Assembly: GCF_018881905.1 (NCBI RefSeq)
Contig: NZ_JACVPM010000003.1
Span: 124,001-188,000, forward strand
DNA from: Polynucleobacter sp. MG-27-Goln-C1
GTDB lineage: Bacteria; Pseudomonadota; Gammaproteobacteria; Burkholderiales; Burkholderiaceae
Reading direction: 5' to 3'
Length of the DNA stretch: 64,000 nt
Shown here: positions 16,478 to 28,329 of the stretch, piece after piece
Layout of the letters: each line of letters starts with the position of its first letter
How positions within the stretch are numbered: position 1 is the first letter of the stretch
Program-made: the position numbers and the translations under genes
Notes under the pieces: generated by a model
What the model was told of the DNA's origin: nothing
The model's database searches: none
What the model saw: only the letters and a program-made list of their open reading frames with translations

Positions 16478-17728
16478 ATGACTAAACCATTAGACGGCAT
16501 TCGTATCATCGACTTCACACACGTACAAGCAGGTCCTGCATGTACTCAGCTATTGGCTTGGTACGGCGCGGACGTGATCAAGGTAGAGCGTCCAGGTTCT
16601 GGCGACGTAACTCGTAGCCAGTTACGTGACATCCCAGGTGCGGATGCTTTGTACTTCACTATGTTGAACGGTAACAAACGTTCTTTGACTTTGGATACTA
16701 AGACTCAAGAAGGTAAAGAAGTTTTAGAGAAGATGATCAAGACTTCTGATGTGATGGTTGAGAACTTCGGTCCAGGCGCTTTGGATCGCATGGGTTTTAG
16801 CTGGGCACGTATTCAGGAATTGAATCCAAAGATGATCATGGCATCCGTAAAAGGCTTTAGCGATGGCCACTCATATGAAGACTTAAAAGTGTATGAGAAC
16901 GTTGCTCAGTGTGCCGGTGGTGCCGCTTCTACAACTGGTTTCTGGGATGGTCCTCCTACAGTTTCTGCTGCCGCTTTGGGCGATAGCAATACAGGTATGC
17001 ATTTGGCAATTGGTATTTTGACTGCATTGATGCAGCGTCAAAAAACTGGCAAAGGTCAAAAAGTATCCTGCTCAATGCAAGATGCTGTATTGAACTTGTG
17101 CCGCGTGAAGTTGCGTGATCAACAGCGTTTGGACAAAATTGGCTACCTCGAAGAGTATCCACAGTATCCACACGGTACATTCTCTGACGTAGTTCCACGT
17201 GGCGGTAACGCTGGTGGTGGCGGTCAGCCAGGTTGGGTATTGAAGTGTAAGGGCTGGGAAACAGATCCTAATGCTTATATCTACTTCACTATTCAAGGTC
17301 ATGCTTGGGAGCCAATCACTAAAGCTTTGGGCAAACCAGAGTGGGCAACAGATCCAGCCTACATGACTGCTGAAGCGCGTCAAGATAAGATTTTTGACAT
17401 CTTCGCAACAATTGAAGAGTGGCTCAAGGACAAAACTAAATACGAAGCTGTGGACATCCTCCGCAAGTTCGATATTCCTTGTGCACCAGTACTCTCAATG
17501 AAGGAATTGGCTGCATCTCCTGATTTGCGTAAGAGTGGTTCTATCGTTGAAGTTGACCACAAAGTTCGTGGCAAATATTTGACAATTGGTAGCCCAATCA
17601 AGTTCTCTGATTTGGAAATCGAAGTTGGTCCATCACCAGTATTGGGTGAGCACACCAATGAAGTATTGACTGACCTTGGCTATAGCGCTGATGACATCGC
17701 TAAGTTACATGCAGCAAAAGCGGTTTAA
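16478..17728 (+). CDS. frc: Formyl-CoA:oxalate CoA-transferase (copy 1)
   Basis: 416 residues, a class III CoA-transferase. The catalytic aspartate is at Asp169 in GDSNTG, the same number as in the O. formigenes enzyme. The glycine loop GGGGQ (about 246-250) that shields the aspartyl-CoA intermediate is intact, as is the N-terminal [22 protein letters not shown] motif. It moves CoA from formyl-CoA to oxalate, releasing formate. AAGGAG precedes the ATG. It forms an operon with oxc and is closed by an intrinsic terminator at 17759. Confidence 0.95.
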   Translation: MTKPLDGIRIIDFTHVQAGPACTQLLAWYGADVIKVERPGSGDVTRSQLRDIPGADALYFTMLNGNKRSLTLDTKTQEGKEVLEKMIKTSDVMVENFGPGALDRMGFSWARIQELNPKMIMASVKGFSDGHSYEDLKVYENVAQCAGGAASTTGFWDGPPTVSAAALGDSNTGMHLAIGILTALMQRQKTGKGQKVSCSMQDAVLNLCRVKLRDQQRLDKIGYLEEYPQYPHGTFSDVVPRGGNAGGGGQPGWVLKCKGWETDPNAYIYFTIQGHAWEPITKALGKPEWATDPAYMTAEARQDKIFDIFATIEEWLKDKTKYEAVDILRKFDIPCAPVLSMKELAASPDLRKSGSIVEVDHKVRGKYLTIGSPIKFSDLEIEVGPSPVLGEHTNEVLTDLGYSADDIAKLHAAKAV

Positions 17729-17758
17729 TAATAATTAGTATTACTTGTTTTAGTTTTG

Positions 17759-17786
17759 AAGGCGCTCCTTGTGGGCGCCTTTTTTA
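17759..17786 (+). terminator. Intrinsic terminator after oxc-frc
   Basis: The GC-rich stem AAGGCGC / GCGCCTT with a 9-nt loop is followed directly by six T residues. It separates oxc-frc from the PAS gene. Confidence 0.88.
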
Positions 17787-17823
17787 TTTGCCTGGATCAA
17801 ACTAATGTCTATAGACTGACAGT

Positions 17824-18246
17824 ATGAAAACGAATATTGATTTAAACCAATTAATTGACTGTATTGGTGACGCGGTAGTGGTTGCCGATGCCCATGAAAA
17901 GATTGTTCTTTGGAATGCCGCTGCCACCAGAATTTTTGGCTATTCGGAGGAAGAGGCGCTTGGCAATACCTTGGATTTGATCGTTCCCGAGCGTCAACGT
18001 CAAAGGCATAACGAGGGTTACAGCAAATCCATGGAGACAGGAACTACCCGATACGGTACTTCATTATTAAAAGTCCCAGCAAAGCACAAAGATGGACGTA
18101 CTTTATCCATCGCCTTTAGCGTGGGCATGTTGTTTGATGAGAAACATCAGGCTAATGGGGTGGCAGCAGTGATTCGTGATGAGACTGAGCGTTTTACTGA
18201 AGAAAGTGCTCTTAAAAAGCGACTTTCTGATCTTGAAAATCAATAA
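17824..18246 (+). CDS. Stand-alone PAS-domain protein
   Basis: 140 residues that are almost entirely one PAS fold: IGDAVVVADAHEKIVLWNAAATRIFGYSEEEALG (residues about 14-47), the helical middle, then the KDGRTLSIAFSVG and AAVIRDETERF strands. No histidine kinase, GGDEF or DNA-binding part is attached, so it must act through a partner. His62 in RQRHNEGY aligns with the FixL haem-ligand helix (RSRHDSY); the FixL distal arginine is not conserved. It lies between the two frc genes, suggesting sensing for the oxalate module, but its signal is unknown. Confidence 0.82.
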   Translation: MKTNIDLNQLIDCIGDAVVVADAHEKIVLWNAAATRIFGYSEEEALGNTLDLIVPERQRQRHNEGYSKSMETGTTRYGTSLLKVPAKHKDGRTLSIAFSVGMLFDEKHQANGVAAVIRDETERFTEESALKKRLSDLENQ

Positions 18247-18381
18247 ATTTGCGCCCAAATAGCTAATATGGGGCATCCATTGCTAGATGTGCCCAATAAG
18301 TAGGCATGCCATGTTGCACCGCAATCCGTCGCTGGTAAAATTGGCTTAATTCAAAATTTCAATCTTATTAGGACTTTAATC

Positions 18382-19629
18382 ATGGCAAAAGCATTAGAAG
18401 GGGTGAAAGTCCTCGACTTTACGCACGTTCAATCCGGCCCAACTTGCACTCAGTTGCTCGCTTGGTTCGGCGCGGATGTAATCAAAGTAGAAAAATCGGG
18501 TGAGGGCGATGCTACTCGTGGTCAATTGCGCGATATCCCTGATGCAGACAGTTTGTATTTCACGATGTTGAACCATAACAAGCGTTCCATCACTGTGAAT
18601 ACGAAGACTCCAAAAGGCAAAGAAATTCTTGAGCGCTTGATTAAAGAGTGCGATGTTCTGGTTGAGAACTTTGCTCCTGGCGCATTAGATCGTATGGGTT
18701 TTTCTTGGGAGCGTATTCAAGAGCTCAATCCAATGATGATCATGGCTTCTGTAAAAGGTTTTGGTCCTGGTCCTTATGAAGACTGCAAGGTTTATGAAAA
18801 CGTAGCGCAGTGTGCTGGTGGTTCAGCATCGACTACTGGTTTTGATGACGGTCCTCCAATGGTAACTGGTGCACAGATTGGTGATAGCGGTACCGGCTTA
18901 CATTTGGCGCTTGGTATTGTGACTGCGCTATATCAACGCACGCACTCTGGTCGCGGACAAAAAGTATTGGCAGCAATGCAAGATGCGGTATTGAATTTAT
19001 GCCGCGTGAAGTTGCGTGATCAACAGCGCTTAGAGCGTAACGGCACGATGCAAGAGTACCCACAGTTTCCGAATGGCGAGTTTGGCGATTCTGTACCCCG
19101 CGCTGGTAATGCCTCTGGTGGCGGTCAGCCTGGTTGGATTCTGAAATGCAAAGGCTGGGAGCAAGACCCCAATTCCTATATTTATGTAGTGGTTCAGGCT
19201 CCAGTATGGGAGGCGATTTGCAAAGTGATTGGCCGTGAAGATTGGATCACTGATCCTAATTACGCGTCTGCAATGGCTCGATTACCCCGCCTGATGGAAA
19301 TCTTTGCAGAGATCGAAAAGTGGACATCCACATTGTCTAAGTTTGAAGTAATGGATACTTTAAATAAGTATGACATTCCATGCGGTCCAATTCTGTCAAT
19401 GAAAGAAATTGCAGAGGAGCCTTCACTGCGTGCAACTGGAACGGTTGTTGAAGTGGATCATCCAATTCGTGGCAAGTACCTCACTGTGGGTAATCCAATC
19501 AAGATGTCTGATAGCCCAACTGATGTGACTCGTTCACCATTGCTTGGTGAGCATACCGATGAGATTCTTAGTGAGCTAGGCTTTACTACTGATGAGTTGA
19601 TTGCTCTTCGTCACGATAAGGTAATCTAA
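18382..19629 (+). CDS. Formyl-CoA transferase-like class III CoA-transferase (copy 2)
   Basis: 415 residues, collinear with the first copy through nearly the whole length. The catalytic aspartate is Asp168 in GDSGTG. The glycine loop reads SGGGQ (Ser245) where copy 1 has GGGGQ, and one residue is deleted near position 130. It may be a second formyl-CoA:oxalate transferase or use a different acid pair. It is separated from copy 1 by a terminator and the PAS gene, so it has its own promoter in 18247-18381. It is one base from the downstream formyltransferase, so those two are coupled. Confidence 0.9.
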   Translation: MAKALEGVKVLDFTHVQSGPTCTQLLAWFGADVIKVEKSGEGDATRGQLRDIPDADSLYFTMLNHNKRSITVNTKTPKGKEILERLIKECDVLVENFAPGALDRMGFSWERIQELNPMMIMASVKGFGPGPYEDCKVYENVAQCAGGSASTTGFDDGPPMVTGAQIGDSGTGLHLALGIVTALYQRTHSGRGQKVLAAMQDAVLNLCRVKLRDQQRLERNGTMQEYPQFPNGEFGDSVPRAGNASGGGQPGWILKCKGWEQDPNSYIYVVVQAPVWEAICKVIGREDWITDPNYASAMARLPRLMEIFAEIEKWTSTLSKFEVMDTLNKYDIPCGPILSMKEIAEEPSLRATGTVVEVDHPIRGKYLTVGNPIKMSDSPTDVTRSPLLGEHTDEILSELGFTTDELIALRHDKVI

Positions 19630-19630
19630 G

Positions 19631-20563
19631 ATGCGGGTTGCGTTGATTGGAAGTGCGGATTTTGGTAAGGCAGCATTAGAAGCCTTTTTAGATCGCGGCG
19701 ATGAAGTTGTTGCCGTGTTCTGTCCGCCCGATAATCCGAAATCAACCAAGCCTGAAGTCCTTAAAGAGGCGGCGATTGCTAGAGGCTTAACTCCCTTGCA
19801 ATTTGCCTCTCTTAAAGGCCCTGAGGCGGCGCAAGCAATGATTGATAGCAAGGCTGACATCTGTGTGATGGCCTATGTGCTTCAGTTTGTACCGCAAGAG
19901 CTTTGCAAGATTCCAAAGCACGGCACTATTCAGTATCACCCTTCGCTTCTACCTAAGTATCGTGGCCCAAGCGCCATCAATTGGGCGATTGCATTGGGTG
20001 AGGAGAAAACGGGCTTAACGATCTTCCGCCCATCCGATGGTTTGGATGAAGGTGAAGTCATTTTGCAAAAAGAGGTCGCTATTGGCCCTGATGACACCTT
20101 GGGTAAGATTTACTTTGATCATCTTTTCCCGGATGGCGTGAAGGCTTTGCTTGAGGCTGCTGATCTCGTAGTTGCCAATAAACATCAAGAAGTTGTTCAA
20201 GATGAATCTCAGGCAAATTATGAAGGTTGGTTGGGTGTTGATGCAGCTCAAATCCATTGGACTACTCACATTACCCAGATCTACAACTTGATTCGTGCAT
20301 GCAATCCTGCGCCTGGCGCTTGGACTAAGTTTGGCGAGCAAAAAGTGCAGATCTACGACTGTCACAAGCATGTGGCGGCTACATTTGGTTCGGTCAAGGG
20401 TAAGCCTGGTGAAGTCACTCAAATTACCCTAGATTCTTTCTTTGTCACCTGCCATGGTGGACAAATCGAAGTCCTGAAGGCAAAAGGCGCAGCTGGAAAA
20501 GTAACTGGCGCTGAATTAGCCAAAGAGTTGAACTTGGAAGTGGGACAGTTCTTCGCGCTGTAA
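19631..20563 (+). CDS. Formyltransferase-fold protein resembling the hydrolase domain of 10-formyl-THF dehydrogenase
   Basis: 310 residues: N-terminal formyltransferase domain (about 1-185) and a C-terminal Fmt-type barrel domain (about 200-305). It is shaped like Met-tRNA formyltransferase, but the active site reads YHPSLLPKYRGPSAINW with His103, then SDGLDEGEVILQKE with Asp139. That is the same 36-residue spacing and wording as His106/Asp142 in the hydrolase domain of FDH (ALDH1L), and it lacks the Asn two before His found in Fmt. Expected chemistry is formyl transfer to or from tetrahydrofolate, or hydrolysis of 10-formyl-THF. Coupling to frc copy 2 suggests handling of formyl units from oxalate (inference). 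Confidence 0.78.
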   Translation: MRVALIGSADFGKAALEAFLDRGDEVVAVFCPPDNPKSTKPEVLKEAAIARGLTPLQFASLKGPEAAQAMIDSKADICVMAYVLQFVPQELCKIPKHGTIQYHPSLLPKYRGPSAINWAIALGEEKTGLTIFRPSDGLDEGEVILQKEVAIGPDDTLGKIYFDHLFPDGVKALLEAADLVVANKHQEVVQDESQANYEGWLGVDAAQIHWTTHITQIYNLIRACNPAPGAWTKFGEQKVQIYDCHKHVAATFGSVKGKPGEVTQITLDSFFVTCHGGQIEVLKAKGAAGKVTGAELAKELNLEVGQFFAL

Positions 20564-20583
20564 ATCGCAGCGTAAATCAAATA

Positions 20584-22301
<1,718 letters not shown>

Positions 22302-22309
<8 letters not shown>

Positions 22310-22493
22310 TCGAGTACACGTAAGCGCGCTGCTTTAATTTAGCTGCCTTAGCGCGACGTTGATCTTCAGTAGTCAAAGGCTCTTTATCCCAAAGGAGTGC
22401 GCGACCAGCTTGCTGGCCTGCTTCGAGGTCCGGTTTCTCGGATTTGAGCTCATTTAAGAACTGGGTGAATTCGGATGTATATCTAGCCATCAT
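22302..22493 (-). CDS. DUF3460 family small protein
   Basis: 63 residues (or 62 from the second Met): YTSEFTQFLNELKSEKPDLEAGQQAGRALLWDK is the recognisable DUF3460 core, followed by a basic region. The family is small, soluble, confined largely to betaproteobacteria and without known function. It is the first gene of the unit with scpA and panC, overlapping scpA by 8 nt. Confidence 0.8.
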
Positions 22494-22640
22494 ATTTCCT
22501 AAAATTCTTAATTAATTCAATAGCTTGCAAAAATTACTGTGGGGCAACTGTCTGCCTAGCCCATCATTATTAACGATTTTTCCTACAAAGCTGCCGACTT
22601 TTTGCCTAATTCCTGGAAATTAGCCTATTTGGGGTCGTTT

Positions 22641-24311
22641 TTAGAGGTTTGCTGCCAATAAAGCCTCGATTTGAGGCGCTTCGACTCGGGTCATGAGGTG
22701 TTTATAGGCTTTGATCGGATTTTGACTGGAGAGGGGTGTTTTAACGTCACTCCAGGTCATGGCTGGGACTGAGAGGAAGTCCTCAACTCCAGCCGTTACT
22801 TGCGGCAGTACTGGCTTGAGATAGAGACTCAATAAACGGAATGCCTCTAAGGTGATGCTGCAGACTCGCTGTAAGTCAGCTTCACGCTCAGGATCTTTAG
22901 CGATTTCCCAAGGCTTGTTTTCATCAACAAAGGCATTAACCTTGTCGGCTAGCTCCATGATCGTGCGCAATGCTTTGGCATATTCACGAGCTTCATATAG
23001 CTCAGCAATTTTTTCACTGGCAGATGCAATCTCAGCCAGCAGCGGATTGTTCATTGCCGCATCAGAAACGACCCCACCAAAACGCTTCACTAAGAAACCG
23101 GCACTGCGACTCGCGATGTTGATGTACTTGCCTAATAGATCGCTATTTACTCGAGCAACAAAGTCTTGAAGATTTAAATCTAAATCCTCCATGCTGTCAT
23201 TGAGTTTGGTTGCAAAGTAATAGCGGAACCATTCAGGATTAAATCCAGATTCAATCACGCTATGCGCAGAAATTAAAGTACCACGTGACTTACTCATCTT
23301 CTCGCCATCAACGGTGAGGAAGCCATGAGCAAATACATTGGTTGGTGTGCGATAGCCTGCAAAGTGCAGGGTTGCTGGCCAAAAGAGCGTGTGGAAATAC
23401 AGAATATCTTTACCGATGAAATGGTACTGCTCGGTAGTCGTATCAGGTCTGACCCATTCCTCAAAGTTCAAGCCTTTGCTCTGGCAGTAGTTGAGGAAGC
23501 TGGCGTAATAGCCAATTGGCGCATCAAGCCATACATAGAAGTATTTGCCTGGCGCATCAGGGATTTCAAAGCCAAAATAGGGTGCATCACGGGAGATGTC
23601 CCAGTCCCCAAGCTTGCTATCTCCAGGCTGTCCAACCCATTCCTTCATTTTGTTGCGCGCTTCAGGTTGCAATGGAGTTTTGACTTGTGTCCACTCGCGT
23701 AAAAATGTCTCGCAGCGCGGATCGGATAATTTAAAGAAGTAATGATCGGAAACTTTTTTAATCGGTGTTGCGCCACTCACTACCGAGAATGGATTCTTTA
23801 AATCGGTTGGGGAATAGGTTGCTCCGCACTTTTCGCAAGAGTCACCGTACTGATCCTTGGCGCCACACTTAGGACACTCGCCTTTAATAAAACGATCCGG
23901 CAAGAACATTTCTTTAACAGGATCGTAGGCTTGCTCGATTGCGCGTTTTTCAATCAAGCCTGCATCACGAAGTTTGAGATAGATGCTTTGAGATAGCTTT
24001 TCATTCTCAGGACTGTCTGTCGTGTAGTAGTTATCAAATGAGATTAAGAAATCATCAAAGTCGCGTTTGTGCTCTTTCCAAACATTGGCGATCAGTTCTT
24101 TAGGGGTAAGACCCTCTTTTTCAGCGCGCAACATGATCGGCGTGCCGTGGGTGTCATCAGCGCCAACGTAGTGCACTTCGTGACCACGCATTCTCTGGAA
24201 GCGAACCCAAATATCCGTCTGGACGTATTCCACCAAATGCCCAATATGAATCTGGCCATTGGCGTAAGGCAGGGCGGAGGTAACTAGCAGGCGACGTTTA
24301 GGGCTACTCAT
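22641..24311 (-). CDS. metG: Methionyl-tRNA synthetase
   Basis: 556 residues, class I synthetase. HIGH box (HIGHL near residue 22), a connective peptide with a zinc knuckle ([18 protein letters not shown], about residues 145-162), the KMSKS loop ([10 protein letters not shown]) and the anticodon-binding helical domain in the last 170 residues. It lacks the C-terminal EMAP/Trbp111-like domain that makes E. coli MetG a dimer of 677 aa; a stop follows LLAANL and no such domain is encoded downstream. It is therefore a natural short form. Divergent from fdhD. Confidence 0.95.
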   Translation of the reverse strand: MSSPKRRLLVTSALPYANGQIHIGHLVEYVQTDIWVRFQRMRGHEVHYVGADDTHGTPIMLRAEKEGLTPKELIANVWKEHKRDFDDFLISFDNYYTTDSPENEKLSQSIYLKLRDAGLIEKRAIEQAYDPVKEMFLPDRFIKGECPKCGAKDQYGDSCEKCGATYSPTDLKNPFSVVSGATPIKKVSDHYFFKLSDPRCETFLREWTQVKTPLQPEARNKMKEWVGQPGDSKLGDWDISRDAPYFGFEIPDAPGKYFYVWLDAPIGYYASFLNYCQSKGLNFEEWVRPDTTTEQYHFIGKDILYFHTLFWPATLHFAGYRTPTNVFAHGFLTVDGEKMSKSRGTLISAHSVIESGFNPEWFRYYFATKLNDSMEDLDLNLQDFVARVNSDLLGKYINIASRSAGFLVKRFGGVVSDAAMNNPLLAEIASASEKIAELYEAREYAKALRTIMELADKVNAFVDENKPWEIAKDPEREADLQRVCSITLEAFRLLSLYLKPVLPQVTAGVEDFLSVPAMTWSDVKTPLSSQNPIKAYKHLMTRVEAPQIEALLAANL

Positions 24312-24440
24312 GCGTACTTAAATAGAAATAATTTCAACAAATGGGAATACAAGATTATGGGGCTTGGGGCCTTACTTCAGCAGCAATTTTAGTCTGCGGT
24401 TAAAGTTAATACCGATTTGAACCTATTTAAGAGGCGTTTT

Positions 24441-25289
24441 ATGGCTTTGCCCCACAACATTCAGATGTCTCACGCTTCCGTGCCTTTGGTTCACGAAGTG
24501 CAGGTCATGGATGAGGCAGGGCGTATTAAGACCACCCATATTCCTGGGGAGCGTCCTTTAACCATTTACCTGGATAAACGGGAAGTTGTCACCCTGATGA
24601 CCTTGGGAAGCGCTCCTGAAGCCCTAGTGCTAGGCTATTTACGTAATCAGCGCCTAGTAGAGTCGCCTGACGATATTGCCAGTATTCAGGTAGATTGGGA
24701 GACTGATTCGGCGGCGGTCAAGACCTATCGCAGCACGGTAGATATTGATGCCCTCACCAGCAAGCGCGTAGTAACTACGGGTTGTGGGCAGGGCACGATG
24801 TTTGGCGGCTTGATTGAGGAGATGGCGGAGATTAGATTGCCAGATGGCCCTCAATTAACCCAAGAGGCAATAGTCGCCCTCATCGACAGTATTCGAGTTC
24901 ACGACACCATTTATAAGAAATCTGGCTCAGTACATGCTTGCGCTGTATTTGAGAGGGAAGGTAACGACAGCGTCCGCCTGCTTCACTTTATTGAGGATGT
25001 TGGACGTCACAACGCCGTTGACTCTATCTCCGGTCTCATGTGGCTCGCCGACAAGCCAGGCAAAGATCTCATCTTCTTCACTACTGGGCGCCTAACCTCA
25101 GAGATGGTCATTAAAGGTGCTCAGATGGGCATTCCTTTCTTGATGACCCGCTCTGGCATGACCTTGATGGGTCTGGAGCTTGCCCGCAAGACTAATCTCA
25201 CCTTGCTATCTCGCTGTTCTGGGAAGCATTTTGAGATCTTCAATGCCCCTGAGAGGGTGATTTTTACCTCCCCGCCTGCCACCTCGTAA
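24441..25289 (+). CDS. fdhD: Formate dehydrogenase accessory sulfurtransferase FdhD
   Basis: 282 residues from the ATG at 24441, preferred because AAGAGG lies 6 nt upstream; an in-frame TTG at 24417 would add eight residues. FdhD transfers sulfur from IscS to the molybdenum cofactor of formate dehydrogenase. Family stretches: [45 protein letters not shown] and [20 protein letters not shown]. The CxxC usually present in the sulfur-carrying loop (CGVCG in E. coli) is TTGCGQG here, with one cysteine. A formate dehydrogenase elsewhere is implied, consistent with formate release by the oxalate module. Confidence 0.93.
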   Translation: MALPHNIQMSHASVPLVHEVQVMDEAGRIKTTHIPGERPLTIYLDKREVVTLMTLGSAPEALVLGYLRNQRLVESPDDIASIQVDWETDSAAVKTYRSTVDIDALTSKRVVTTGCGQGTMFGGLIEEMAEIRLPDGPQLTQEAIVALIDSIRVHDTIYKKSGSVHACAVFEREGNDSVRLLHFIEDVGRHNAVDSISGLMWLADKPGKDLIFFTTGRLTSEMVIKGAQMGIPFLMTRSGMTLMGLELARKTNLTLLSRCSGKHFEIFNAPERVIFTSPPATS

Positions 25290-25330
25290 ATTCGTGGGCA
25301 TATGGCCTGCGATGGTTTTACAATTCGGCC

Positions 25331-25897
25331 ATGACTATTAAATCTGACCACTGGATCCGCCGCATGGGCGAGCAAGGCATGATCAGCCCATTTGAACCTG
25401 GGCAGGTCCGCCAAGACGCCGCCGGGCAAAAAATTGTGAGCTATGGCACTTCAAGCTATGGCTATGACATTCGTTGTGCTGATGAGTTCAAGATTTTCAC
25501 GAACATTAACAGCACCATCGTTGACCCTAAGAATTTCGACGAGCAATCGTTTGTGGATTTCAAGGGCCCGGTTTGCATCATTCCTCCAAACTCATTTGCT
25601 TTGGCAAGAACCGTTGAGTATTTCAAGATTCCACGCAGCGTATTAACTGTTTGCGTTGGCAAGAGTACTTACGCACGTTGCGGAATTATTGTGAACGTGA
25701 CTCCTTTTGAGCCTGAGTGGGAAGGTTATGTCACACTCGAGTTTTCTAACACCACACCATTGCCTGCAAAGATTTATGCCGGTGAAGGATGTGCGCAAGT
25801 TCTATTCTTTGAAAGCGATGAAGTGTGCGGTACATCGTACAAAGATCGTGGCGGTAAGTATCAAGGCCAAGTCGGCGTAACTCTGCCGAAGACTTAA
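25331..25897 (+). CDS. dcd: dCTP deaminase
   Basis: 188 residues, the standard length. Dcd converts dCTP to dUTP for thymidylate synthesis. The trimeric dUTPase-like fold is recognisable from [45 protein letters not shown] (catalytic Arg/Ser and Glu region) and the C-terminal [17 protein letters not shown]. It starts 41 bp after fdhD and is followed 48 bp later by the decarboxylase gene. Confidence 0.96.
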   Translation: MTIKSDHWIRRMGEQGMISPFEPGQVRQDAAGQKIVSYGTSSYGYDIRCADEFKIFTNINSTIVDPKNFDEQSFVDFKGPVCIIPPNSFALARTVEYFKIPRSVLTVCVGKSTYARCGIIVNVTPFEPEWEGYVTLEFSNTTPLPAKIYAGEGCAQVLFFESDEVCGTSYKDRGGKYQGQVGVTLPKT

Positions 25898-25945
25898 TCT
25901 GCTTAATCTGCTTCATCGCCATATTGGCGACTCTAAGGGGTACTC

Positions 25946-28213
25946 ATGAAATTTCGTTTTCCAATCATCATTATTGATGAGGACTTTCGCTCTGAAAATA
26001 TTTCAGGTTCGGGTATTCGCGACCTAGCGGAGGCGATTGAAAACGAGGGTATGGAGGTTATTGGCTTAACCAGCTATGGTGACCTAACATCCTTTGCCCA
26101 GCAGGCCTCCCGGGCTTCTAGCTTTATTGTGTCGATCGATGACGAGGAGTTTGTTTCTGACTCTGAAGACCATGACTTACCTGCATTAAATAACTTACGC
26201 GCATTTATTACAGAAGTGCGCAAGCGCAATGAAGACATTCCAATCTTCTTGTATGGCGAGACTCGTACTTCACGTCATATGCCGAACGACATCTTGCGTG
26301 AGTTGCACGGCTTCATTCACATGAATGAAGATACGCCGGAGTTTGTGGCGCGTCACATTATTCGTGAAGCAAAAGTTTACCTAGATTCATTGGCCCCACC
26401 ATTCTTCCGCGCACTGACTAATTACGCCTCTGAAGGTTCTTACTCTTGGCATTGCCCTGGACACTCTGGTGGCGTAGCTTTCTTAAAGAGTCCAGTGGGA
26501 CGCATGTTCCACCAATTCTTTGGCGAGAACATGCTTCGTGCTGACGTTTGTAATGCAGTGGAGGAGTTGGGTCAGTTGTTAGATCACACTGGCCCTGTAT
26601 TGCAAAGCGAGCGTAATGCTGCCCGTATCTTTAATGCCGATCACTTGTTCTTCGTGACTAACGGAACATCCACATCAAACAAGATTGTTTGGCACTCTAC
26701 TGTTGCTCCTGGCGACGTAGTGTTGGTGGACCGCAACTGCCACAAGTCCGTGATTCATTCCATCACGATGATGGGCGCGATTCCGATCTTCTTAATGCCA
26801 ACTCGTAATCACCTTGGCATTATTGGCCCGATTCCAAAAGAAGAGTTTGAGTGGAAAAACATCAAGAAGAAAATTGATGCCAACCCGTTCATTAAAGATA
26901 AGAACGTGGTGCCTCGTGTCATGACGCTTACGCAAAGTACCTATGACGGCATCATCTATAACGTCGAGATGATTAAAGAAATGCTCGACGGCAAAGTAGA
27001 TTCATTGCATTTTGATGAAGCTTGGTTGCCACACGCTGCCTTTCATCCTTTCTACAAAGACATGCATGCGATCGGATCTGATCGTAAGCGTACTAAGAAG
27101 AGTTTGATGTTTGCCACCCAATCAACCCACAAGTTATTGGCCGGCCTCTCACAAGCTTCTCAGGTGTTAGTGCAGGATGCAGAGGATACGAAGCTTGATC
27201 GTGATTGCTTCAATGAGGCCTATTTGATGCACACCTCGACTAGTCCACAGTACGCCATCATCGCCTCTTGCGATGTGTCTGCTGCCATGATGGAGTCCCC
27301 TGGCGGCACTACGCTGGTTGAGGAATCTATCGCTGAAGCGATGGACTTCCGCCGTGCGATGCGCGAAGTGGATGATAAGTTCGGTGCGGACTGGTGGTTT
27401 AAGGTTTGGGGCCCAGATCACTTAACTGAAGAAGGCATTGGTGAGCGTTCAGATTGGATTCTGGAGCCTAATGCCAGCTGGCATGACTTTGGCAATGTGG
27501 CCAAAGACTTCAACATGCTTGATCCAATCAAGGCTACCGTTGTAACCCCTGGTTTAGACATCGAAGGCAACTTCGGCTCTATGGGCATCCCAGCAAGCAT
27601 TGTTACAAAGTATTTAGCTGAGCATGGCGTGATCGTAGAGAAGTGCGGTTTGTATTCCTTCTTCATCATGTTCACTATCGGCATCACCAAGGGTCGTTGG
27701 AATACCTTGGTAACTGAGCTACAGCAATTTAAAGATCACTTTGATAAGAACGCTCCCTTGTGGAAAGTATTGCCAGAGTTTGTTGCTAAACATCCTCGCT
27801 ATGAGCGCGTTGGCCTGAAAGATATCTGTCAGCAGATCCATGAGTTTTATAAGAGTCGTAACGTAGCTCGCATGACTACAGAGATGTACACATCAGACAT
27901 GGTGCCGGCGATGATGCCTTCAGAGGCTTGGGCGAAGATGGCGCACAAAAAAGTAGATCGTGTTCCTTTAGATCAGCTTGAAGATCGTATTACTGCGATG
28001 TTGGTAACCCCATATCCTCCAGGTATTCCATTGCTGATCCCGGGCGAGCGCTTTAATAAACGCATCATTGACTATCTCTACTTTGCTCGAGACTTCAATG
28101 AGCGATTCCCAGGTTTTGAAACTGATATCCACGGCTTGGTTAAGGCCGATATTGATGGACGCAGCGAGTACTACGTTGATTGCGTGAGGCAAGAGCCGGA
28201 TATCACCCTGTGA
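25946..28213 (+). CDS. Orn/Lys/Arg decarboxylase (inducible PLP type)
   Basis: 755 residues with the full fold: N-terminal flavodoxin-like wing domain (about 1-130), PLP domain with HCPGHSGGVAF and the Schiff-base lysine at about Lys396 in ATQSTHKLLAGLSQ, and a large C-terminal domain. The length equals that of E. coli arginine decarboxylase AdiA (755), but substrate (arginine, lysine or ornithine) cannot be fixed from sequence alone. No antiporter gene is adjacent, so a biosynthetic polyamine role is as likely as acid resistance. AAGGGG precedes the ATG, and a strong terminator follows. Confidence 0.9.
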   Translation: MKFRFPIIIIDEDFRSENISGSGIRDLAEAIENEGMEVIGLTSYGDLTSFAQQASRASSFIVSIDDEEFVSDSEDHDLPALNNLRAFITEVRKRNEDIPIFLYGETRTSRHMPNDILRELHGFIHMNEDTPEFVARHIIREAKVYLDSLAPPFFRALTNYASEGSYSWHCPGHSGGVAFLKSPVGRMFHQFFGENMLRADVCNAVEELGQLLDHTGPVLQSERNAARIFNADHLFFVTNGTSTSNKIVWHSTVAPGDVVLVDRNCHKSVIHSITMMGAIPIFLMPTRNHLGIIGPIPKEEFEWKNIKKKIDANPFIKDKNVVPRVMTLTQSTYDGIIYNVEMIKEMLDGKVDSLHFDEAWLPHAAFHPFYKDMHAIGSDRKRTKKSLMFATQSTHKLLAGLSQASQVLVQDAEDTKLDRDCFNEAYLMHTSTSPQYAIIASCDVSAAMMESPGGTTLVEESIAEAMDFRRAMREVDDKFGADWWFKVWGPDHLTEEGIGERSDWILEPNASWHDFGNVAKDFNMLDPIKATVVTPGLDIEGNFGSMGIPASIVTKYLAEHGVIVEKCGLYSFFIMFTIGITKGRWNTLVTELQQFKDHFDKNAPLWKVLPEFVAKHPRYERVGLKDICQQIHEFYKSRNVARMTTEMYTSDMVPAMMPSEAWAKMAHKKVDRVPLDQLEDRITAMLVTPYPPGIPLLIPGERFNKRIIDYLYFARDFNERFPGFETDIHGLVKADIDGRSEYYVDCVRQEPDITL

Positions 28214-28237
28214 TCCAGCTTAAGTAAACCATCCTCC

Positions 28238-28266
28238 AATACCCTGCAAATGCAGGGTATTTTTTT
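28238..28266 (+). terminator. Intrinsic terminator after the amino-acid decarboxylase
   Basis: AATACCCTGCA / TGCAGGGTATT forms an 11-bp perfect stem with a 2-nt spacer, followed by a T6 run. Confidence 0.92.
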
Positions 28267-28294
28267 ACTTGTGTCTAAATAAGGCTTTGACTAT

Positions 28295-28318
28295 ACTTGT
28301 ACGATATATTGAACAAGT
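28295..28318. promoter_or_regulatory. Palindromic operator before yefM-yoeB
   Basis: ACTTGT-N12-ACAAGT is a perfect 6-bp dyad placed 11 bp before the yefM start, overlapping the likely promoter. YefM-type antitoxins autorepress by binding TTGTACA-like palindromes at this position, and the left arm continues as TTGTAC. Binding is inferred. Confidence 0.5.
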
Positions 28319-28329
28319 AAGGCTGGACC

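Noticed and set aside
16478..19629. The two formyl-CoA transferase genes as an assembly duplication
   Set aside because: They differ throughout in DNA and protein, including the glycine loop and a one-residue deletion, and have different flanking sequences.
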